From Enhygromyxa salina (lineage in GTDB: Bacteria > Myxococcota_A > Polyangia > Nannocystales > Nannocystaceae): DNA of 37,453 bases. The position numbers and the translations under genes were made by a program. The notes beneath the pieces were generated by a model that saw only the letters and a program-made list of their open reading frames with translations, was not told the origin of the DNA and ran no database searches. The DNA is taken from assembly GCF_002994615.1 (NCBI RefSeq), contig NZ_PVNK01000198.1:1-37453 (forward strand), written 5' to 3'. Positions 32,474 through 37,453 of the stretch are shown in pieces (within the stretch, counting starts at the first letter, position 1; the number at the start of each line of letters is the position of its first letter).

Positions 32474-33787
32474 CTACCCCGCGCGGCCGAGGTCGCTCAA
32501 GAATTGGTCGAGCACCGCACGGGTCGCGTGGGGCATGACCACGACGTGCGCATAGGGCACCTGCGCCCCGTCCCGCCGGAGCTTCATCGTCGCCAGGGTG
32601 TAGGTCGAGACCACCTCGTCGCTCGGCTTCTTGAAGTAGACGGTGTTCGAGAGCGCGTTGGCCCGAATGGGCTCGAGCTCGGGGAAGCGGGTCTTCATCG
32701 CGCCGTACAGGTAGCTGGCGTCGCTCAAGATCTGCTTGGCGTCCGCCCGCTGCCTGGCGAAGGCCTCGCGCGAGCTGAAGAACCAAAACTCGGCCGGCTT
32801 CACGGCGTCGCGCGAGCAGGTGATCGTGCCCGGGACTTGAAGCAGATATTCGGGGTTGTGGACCTGGCTGAAGTGAGCTCGAAACTCGTCGAACGCCGCC
32901 CGCGTGCAGATGTAGATTCCAGCCGGCGAGGGGAAGCCGAAGAATTTGTGGCACGAGACCGCGATCGAGTCGTAGCGCGACGCCCCGCCTGCTCGCTGGG
33001 CGAGCTCGTCGGCGAAGGCCGTGTGCGGCAAATAGCCCCCGAACAGCGCCGCGTCGACGTGCAGATAGGCCTCGCGCCCGATGAGCGCGGCCTGGATCTC
33101 GTCGACGGAATCGACCGCGCCCTTGAAGGTGGTCCCGACCGTCGCTACCACCAGCGCGGGGTGGTCCGCGTGCTCGGCCAAGCTCAGACCGAGGGAGTCG
33201 GCGCTCATCCGACCGTCGACCTCGGTCCCGACCTCGACCCGCTCGAGCCCGAGCAAGTCGGCGAGGATCTGAATCGAGTAGTGCGCCTCGGCGGTGAAGT
33301 AGATCTTCGGCGGGACCCCGGCCCGACCGGTCAGGAGCTTGCGCCCCATGTAGAGCCCGTGCATGTTGCTGTCGGTCCCGCTGTTCGAGAGGAAGCCCCA
33401 GGTGTCGTCCGCGGAGAACCGATACAGCGCGGCGAAGCGGGTGATCAGCTCGCGCTCGAACGCGTGGCTGTTGAACTCGATGTGGCTGTGCTCGTAGGGA
33501 TCGCCGACGTTGTTGAAGGCGAACTGATCCAGACCCACGAGCGCGAGCTCCCGGCGCCAGGCGAAGAAGGCCTCGGGCGGCGTGACCATGTTGACCGGGT
33601 AGCCGAGCAGGAGCCGCTTGTGCTCGGGCAGGCCGGCCATCGCCTGCAGCTGCGGGTGGGTGAGCTTCGCTGCGGTCGGGCCGCGGCTCCTCCGCTCGCG
33701 CGAAGGAGCGGGGTAGCAGCCTGTCGCCAGCGCCGCTGCGGCCGCTCCGCCTAGGCCGAGGAGGTCACGCCGATGAAATCCGTCCAT
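32474..33787 (-). CDS. PLP-dependent group II decarboxylase with Tat/lipoprotein leader
   Basis: 437 residues. The enzyme body matches histidine/aromatic amino acid decarboxylases: SNSGTDSNMHGLYMGR, VATVGTTFKGAVDSVDEI, a VDAAL segment and SCHKFFGF with the PLP Lys281. The first 24 residues (MDGFHRRDLLGLGGAAAAAL, then ATGC) combine a twin-arginine motif, a hydrophobic stretch and a lipobox-like Cys. This predicts export of the folded, PLP-loaded enzyme and anchoring outside the inner membrane. The start is fixed by this leader. The likely product is an amine such as histamine; substrate not proven. No other gene of the pathway is adjacent. Confidence 0.85.
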   Translation of the reverse strand: MDGFHRRDLLGLGGAAAAALATGCYPAPSRERRSRGPTAAKLTHPQLQAMAGLPEHKRLLLGYPVNMVTPPEAFFAWRRELALVGLDQFAFNNVGDPYEHSHIEFNSHAFERELITRFAALYRFSADDTWGFLSNSGTDSNMHGLYMGRKLLTGRAGVPPKIYFTAEAHYSIQILADLLGLERVEVGTEVDGRMSADSLGLSLAEHADHPALVVATVGTTFKGAVDSVDEIQAALIGREAYLHVDAALFGGYLPHTAFADELAQRAGGASRYDSIAVSCHKFFGFPSPAGIYICTRAAFDEFRAHFSQVHNPEYLLQVPGTITCSRDAVKPAEFWFFSSREAFARQRADAKQILSDASYLYGAMKTRFPELEPIRANALSNTVYFKKPSDEVVSTYTLATMKLRRDGAQVPYAHVVVMPHATRAVLDQFLSDLGRAG

Positions 33788-33862
33788 TCGAATTTCTGAG
33801 GCTTCGAGCCCGCGTTCGCTCGCGCAAAATTCATACTGGGGGCGCCGCTGCCGAACAGCCTG

Positions 33863-36202
33863 CTAACGCGGCCGCAGCCAGAAGAAGCCCAGCTCGACCT
33901 CGGCCTGACGATCGGCGCCGAGGCGCTGACTGATCGCCTCGTGCTGCGCGGTCGCAACCACGAATTCGCGGGCGCGCTCGAACTCCCAGTCGTCGTGCAC
34001 GCGCAGCAGCGGCGGCCGCTCGAGGCCGTCGTCGACCGCGCCCGCCTCGATCTCGTGGGGCTGATAGCTGCGCAGGCTCGACCCGAGGTAGAGCAGCACC
34101 CGCGCGCCCGGGCGAAGCTCGAGCTCGGTCATCCGATCGAGGCTGACGACCCGGGCGGGCTCGAGCCCGCGCTCGCGCATGGCGTGGGCGTAGAAGCCGG
34201 CCGGGAACACGACCTCGAGGGGGTCCCATTGGCTCGGCGCGTCGGTCGTGGGCTCGAGCACGCGCGGCGGGACGATCAGCACGTCGTGCTCGGGCAGCTC
34301 GGCGAACGCGGCCTCGAGCGCGACGAGCTCACGCTCGAGCACGCGCTCCCCGGTCGCGAAGCGCCAGCCCTCGTCGGCGCGCGGGCCGAGGCCGAGGGCC
34401 AGCAGCGCGAGCGCGCTCGGCACGGCGCGCGACCAGCTGAGCCACGCGGGGGCGCGGCCACCGAGGAGCTGATCGAGCGGGCGCCTGCGCTCGAGCTCCG
34501 CGACGAGCCAGGCCACGCCGAGGCCGGCCCCCAGCGCCGTGAAGCACAGCTCCCAGTGGTGGTTGATGAACCCGACCGGGTAGCCGCTGCCGACGACCTC
34601 GGCGGCCGCGAGGCCGAGGAAGGCCGCGGGCACCAGCCACAGGTAGACGAGCGGGAGCAGTGTCCGCAGCGGATCGAGCCACGCCCGCCGGGCCCCCGCG
34701 CTCGGCCACAACCACGCGAGCGCGAGCACCAAGGGGCCAGCCCACACCAGCGCGGAGATCCGGCGATCGAGGAGCAAGGGGTTGAGCTCGCGGATCATCG
34801 CGCCCACGCGGACCGAGTCGTCGAGCCCCGACTCCGCGAACGCGCGCGCGTAGCCAGCGAAGTAGTCCTGCGTCGCGACCAGGGCGAACATTCCGAGCGC
34901 AGGGACTCCGACGATCACCAGGCGCAGGAGCGCCGCCCGCCAGCTCGTCTCGCCGGCCCACGCCCGGGTCCAGCACAGGGGGCCGAGGCCCAGACCCACG
35001 CCGAGGGTCAGGAGCACGAAATTGCCGCCGCAGGCGACCGCCAGGCAGGTCGCGGCCACGATCCACGCGAGCGCCCCCGCGATCCGCGTGCGTCGATCCT
35101 CGTCCGCGCACGCGCTGCTCGCCCACAGCCCGGCGAGCGCCGCCCCGAAGGTCCACGCGATCACCCACGGCCAAAAGGTGGCCGAGCCCGCGAGTCGCCA
35201 GGCGACCGGATGAGTCGCGAGCACCGCGACCGCGCTGAGCCCCGCGACCGCCCCGAGCTCGGGCCGACCGAGCGCCCGCATCAGCACCCGCGCCAGCGCC
35301 CACAGCAGGATCAAGACCACGACCGAGCTCACGAGGCTCACGGCCGAGAGCACGCTCGCGCGGTAGGGCAGCGACGAGAGCACGAGCCCGTAGACGTGCA
35401 TCGTCGTCATGTTCCAGGCCCCGGCCGGATCCTCGGTGCAGCGGGGCTCGACCGCGCAGTCGGACCGCGCGATGAAGCTGTTGTGCTCGTGCAGCGGCAG
35501 CAACACCGTGAACTTCAAGGTCGCGCCGACGAACAGCGCGAGCAGCAGCGCGAGCGCGCACAGCTCGGACCAGCGGATCGCCCCAGGCCCATCGCGGCGG
35601 GTGGACGCGCCGAACACCGCGAGCCCGAGCCCGAGCAGGGCCGCGCCGATCGCCGCGCCGCGGTCGGCCCAGACCATCGAGCGTGGCGCGGGTCCGGAGT
35701 CCTCGGCCCTCGCCACGACCGGCTGCTCTTCGACCTGCCAGATCTGATCCGCGACCGGCGCTCGAGCCTCGGCGATGCGCCCCGCGAGCGGACCCCAGGG
35801 CGCGGCCTCGTCGGGCGTGCAGTCTCGCGGCGTGCCCGGGGCACCGCAGCGCAGCACGACCCCGGGCGCGAGCGCGCCGACGACATCCTCGGGCACCGCG
35901 TCGGGGTGAAACACGACCAGCCACACAAGCGCGGCGCTCGGCGACGTGGTACGCGGACGCACCAACACGCGGATCCGGTCCCGATCGATGTGGATGTCGA
36001 CCGTCTCCTCGATCTCGACCGGCAGCTCCCCGGCCGCGCGCGTGGCCGCGATCGCCTCGTCGACCAACGCGCGAATCCGCTGCTCCTGCCCCGGCGGGAT
36101 CATGCTGTTCTTGCCCGCGCGCGCGCTGCTCGGGGCGAGCAAGGCGAGCAGCACAGCCAGCACTGCGCAGACTCGCAGCAGCGCAGTGATCGGCCGACGC
36201 AT
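33863..36202 (-). CDS. Large polytopic membrane protein with N-terminal signal
   Basis: 779 residues from the ATG at 36202; longer in-frame sequence is antisense to the next gene. An N-terminal signal peptide (LAVLLALLAPSSARA) is followed by a soluble domain of about 160 residues, then about 12 hydrophobic segments and a soluble C-terminal domain (about 610-779) with LIVPPRVLEP and LYLGSS strands. The layout resembles membrane glycosyltransferases of the GT-C type, but no diagnostic catalytic motif was found, so it stays unassigned. TACACT (36216-36211) ends 8 nt before the start. It diverges from the propeller-like lipoprotein. Confidence 0.7.
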   Translation of the reverse strand: MRRPITALLRVCAVLAVLLALLAPSSARAGKNSMIPPGQEQRIRALVDEAIAATRAAGELPVEIEETVDIHIDRDRIRVLVRPRTTSPSAALVWLVVFHPDAVPEDVVGALAPGVVLRCGAPGTPRDCTPDEAAPWGPLAGRIAEARAPVADQIWQVEEQPVVARAEDSGPAPRSMVWADRGAAIGAALLGLGLAVFGASTRRDGPGAIRWSELCALALLLALFVGATLKFTVLLPLHEHNSFIARSDCAVEPRCTEDPAGAWNMTTMHVYGLVLSSLPYRASVLSAVSLVSSVVVLILLWALARVLMRALGRPELGAVAGLSAVAVLATHPVAWRLAGSATFWPWVIAWTFGAALAGLWASSACADEDRRTRIAGALAWIVAATCLAVACGGNFVLLTLGVGLGLGPLCWTRAWAGETSWRAALLRLVIVGVPALGMFALVATQDYFAGYARAFAESGLDDSVRVGAMIRELNPLLLDRRISALVWAGPLVLALAWLWPSAGARRAWLDPLRTLLPLVYLWLVPAAFLGLAAAEVVGSGYPVGFINHHWELCFTALGAGLGVAWLVAELERRRPLDQLLGGRAPAWLSWSRAVPSALALLALGLGPRADEGWRFATGERVLERELVALEAAFAELPEHDVLIVPPRVLEPTTDAPSQWDPLEVVFPAGFYAHAMRERGLEPARVVSLDRMTELELRPGARVLLYLGSSLRSYQPHEIEAGAVDDGLERPPLLRVHDDWEFERAREFVVATAQHEAISQRLGADRQAEVELGFFWLRPR

Positions 36203-36257
36203 CGCCGCCGAGTGTAGCCAGACCCGCGCGCACCGTGTCGTGCTAAAAGACCGTGTC
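36203..36257. promoter_or_regulatory. Divergent promoter region (55 bp)
   Basis: Minus strand: TACACT 36216-36211, 8 nt before the membrane-protein ATG. Plus strand: a weak TAAAAG 36243-36248, 9 nt before the lipoprotein GTG. The two promoters would overlap. Confidence 0.35.
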
Positions 36258-37307
36258 GTGAGCCGAGGGTTCATCGTTTCGCTGGCACTGTGTGGCGGCC
36301 TGTGTGCGTGCGACGAGCAGGTGGTCACCGAGGCACCGTCCGTCTCGATGCGCGACGGCCAGGCGGTCGCGCGGGCCCGGCCGACGCCGCTGTACACGCC
36401 AAAATTCATCCTGCGCGGGATGGCAGCCGACGCCGAATTTCTCTACGTGAGCGGCCTGCGCTTCGCCCAGGGTGCGGATCGCGAGGCCGGTCAGGCCACC
36501 GCGAGCGACACACCGACGGGCATCATCGTGCGGGTCCCGCTGCTCGGCATGCCCGAGGTCATCGCCGAGGGCGCGTTCGTGCCGATGACGACCCTCGAGC
36601 TGATCGACGACCGCCTCTACTGGCACGAGCGCCACGACTCGCCCGACGGACCGGGCCTGCGCTCGCTCGCAACCGACGGCGGCGACCACGATCGGATCAG
36701 CGACATCTCCGGCCACAGCTGGGTCATCCGCCCCGACGTCGTCTACTTCACCCGGCCCGACGACGAGATCGACGAGGGCGGCTTCTACACGCTCTCCCGC
36801 GACGGCGGCAGGCCCAAGCTCGTCGCCCGCCGCCGCGGGGTCGTGCGCACGCTGCTCGGCGGCGAGGGCGAGACCCTCTACTGGACGACCCGGGCCCGCC
36901 GCGACGGCACCTGGGCGGTCTACGAGTGGGACGGCGCGAGGTCGGGCCGCGAGCTCCTGCGCAGCGACGAGACCTTTGCGAGCCTGGCCGTCGACGGCGA
37001 CGACTTCCTGTGGGTGACCTGGGCCGACGACGAGGGCGAGCCCCTCCACAGCCTCTACCGCCGCGAGATCGCGGGCGGCGACACCGAGGTGCTCGCGCGC
37101 AAGCGCGGCCTGCCCGGGTTCATGGAGGTGTTCACCGACGAGCGCCACATCTACCTGACCACGGTCCGCGGCGGCGAGCTTCGACGCCTGGCTCGGACGG
37201 GGACCGAGGTTGAGATCCTCGCGGGGTCCGGCGATCGCAATGTTGTTAGCAATCGCTACAATGTGTTTTGGGTCGAGGACCAGAAGGTGTTTTGGAGGGG
37301 CAAGTAG
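36258..37307 (+). CDS. Lipoprotein with beta-propeller-like repeats
   Basis: 349 residues from a GTG at 36258. A short signal peptide ends in GGLCAC (lipobox). The rest is about six or seven repeats of roughly 45 residues, each with a Tyr/Trp strand (LYWHERHDS, LYWTTRARRDG, LWVTWADDEG, IYLTTVRGGE) and a turn. This is the pattern of a propeller-like lipoprotein, common in myxobacteria and of unknown role. No catalytic residues were recognised. The divergent membrane-protein gene may share its regulation. Confidence 0.75.
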   Translation: MSRGFIVSLALCGGLCACDEQVVTEAPSVSMRDGQAVARARPTPLYTPKFILRGMAADAEFLYVSGLRFAQGADREAGQATASDTPTGIIVRVPLLGMPEVIAEGAFVPMTTLELIDDRLYWHERHDSPDGPGLRSLATDGGDHDRISDISGHSWVIRPDVVYFTRPDDEIDEGGFYTLSRDGGRPKLVARRRGVVRTLLGGEGETLYWTTRARRDGTWAVYEWDGARSGRELLRSDETFASLAVDGDDFLWVTWADDEGEPLHSLYRREIAGGDTEVLARKRGLPGFMEVFTDERHIYLTTVRGGELRRLARTGTEVEILAGSGDRNVVSNRYNVFWVEDQKVFWRGK

Positions 37308-37453
37308 TCATTTTAAACCCCCATGGCCGTCTGCGACTTTGCCACGCACGGCCGCGAGCGGCCGGTCGCTCCTCGCTGCGCTCGTCGCTCGGTGGGCTGG
37401 TATGGGCTTCGCGGTGGCCTCCGTGGCCCCCTAGAAGGGGGCTCGTTTAGACC
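37308..37453. other. Downstream region with REP-like motif
   Basis: Non-coding to the window edge. It contains ggccgcgagcggcc and cctcgctgcgctcg (about 37372-37385), the latter shared with the dispersed repeat near 8507 and 18421. No gene was seen. Confidence 0.5.
37426..37442 (+). terminator. Possible terminator hairpin
   Basis: GCCCCC (37426-37431) and GGGGGC (37437-37442) form a 6-bp perfect stem with a 5-nt loop, followed by tcgttt. It lies downstream of the propeller-like gene. Confidence 0.4.

Noticed and set aside
33787..33862. Extra gene between the decarboxylase and the membrane protein
   Set aside because: Only 75 bp, with a short shadow frame. No start signal or coding pattern.
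33941..36217. Plus-strand frame (758 codons) opposite the polytopic membrane protein
   Set aside because: Extremely charged, no signal or domain, and antisense to a protein with clear membrane segments.

Overview
The window reads as chromosome of a high-GC myxobacterium, most likely of the Nannocystis/Plesiocystis/Enhygromyxa group. This is inferred from the strong GC bias at third codon positions, from many cell-envelope lipoproteins with Gly-Asp or Thr/Ser/Gly low-complexity linkers after the lipobox, and from a Ser/Thr-kinase-like protein with an N-terminal zinc ribbon. No rRNA, tRNA or CRISPR array was seen. The very high GC content produces many long spurious antisense reading frames, which are left out.

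Layout. 1-1050 (minus): DNA methyltransferase whose C-terminus becomes a histone-H1-like Ala/Lys/Glu tail running off the window. 1192-3879 (plus): aconitase (acnA). 3971-8483 (minus block): DUF2383 four-helix protein, a histidine-phosphatase/GNAT fusion, a DprA-like protein overlapping a ComF-like phosphoribosyltransferase gene (a ShosTA-like pair), and a zinc alcohol dehydrogenase. 8717-16890: Cys-rich lipoprotein, small P-loop kinase, 47-residue membrane protein, argS, a large helical-repeat protein and a Ca-binding lipoprotein. 16884-20010: zinc-ribbon protein with an acidic tail, a ferritin-like/lipoprotein operon, copies of a short dispersed repeat and a broken remnant of the zinc-ribbon gene.

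20057-27580 is the most rearranged part. A Tat-type phosphoesterase lipoprotein gene is followed by an inserted segment of about 5.9 kb. That segment holds a foldback (MITE-like) element and a near-identical tandem duplication, about 2.79 kb per unit, of a two-gene operon (HExxH metallopeptidase-like lipoprotein plus a Cys-containing lipoprotein). The segment is bracketed by an exact 48-bp direct repeat copied from the 3' end of the phosphoesterase gene.

27571-37307: C45/acyltransferase-like hydrolase diverging from a pseudokinase, a GltS-type symporter, a PLP-dependent decarboxylase with a Tat/lipoprotein leader, a large polytopic membrane protein, and a propeller-like lipoprotein.

acnA, argS and adh look like ordinary housekeeping genes. 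The rest is mostly accessory: envelope lipoproteins, a candidate defence/toxin-antitoxin pair and genome-plasticity sequences. Many genes have a TAnnnT hexamer 6-12 nt before the start codon and no clear Shine-Dalgarno sequence, which suggests very short or absent 5' leaders.
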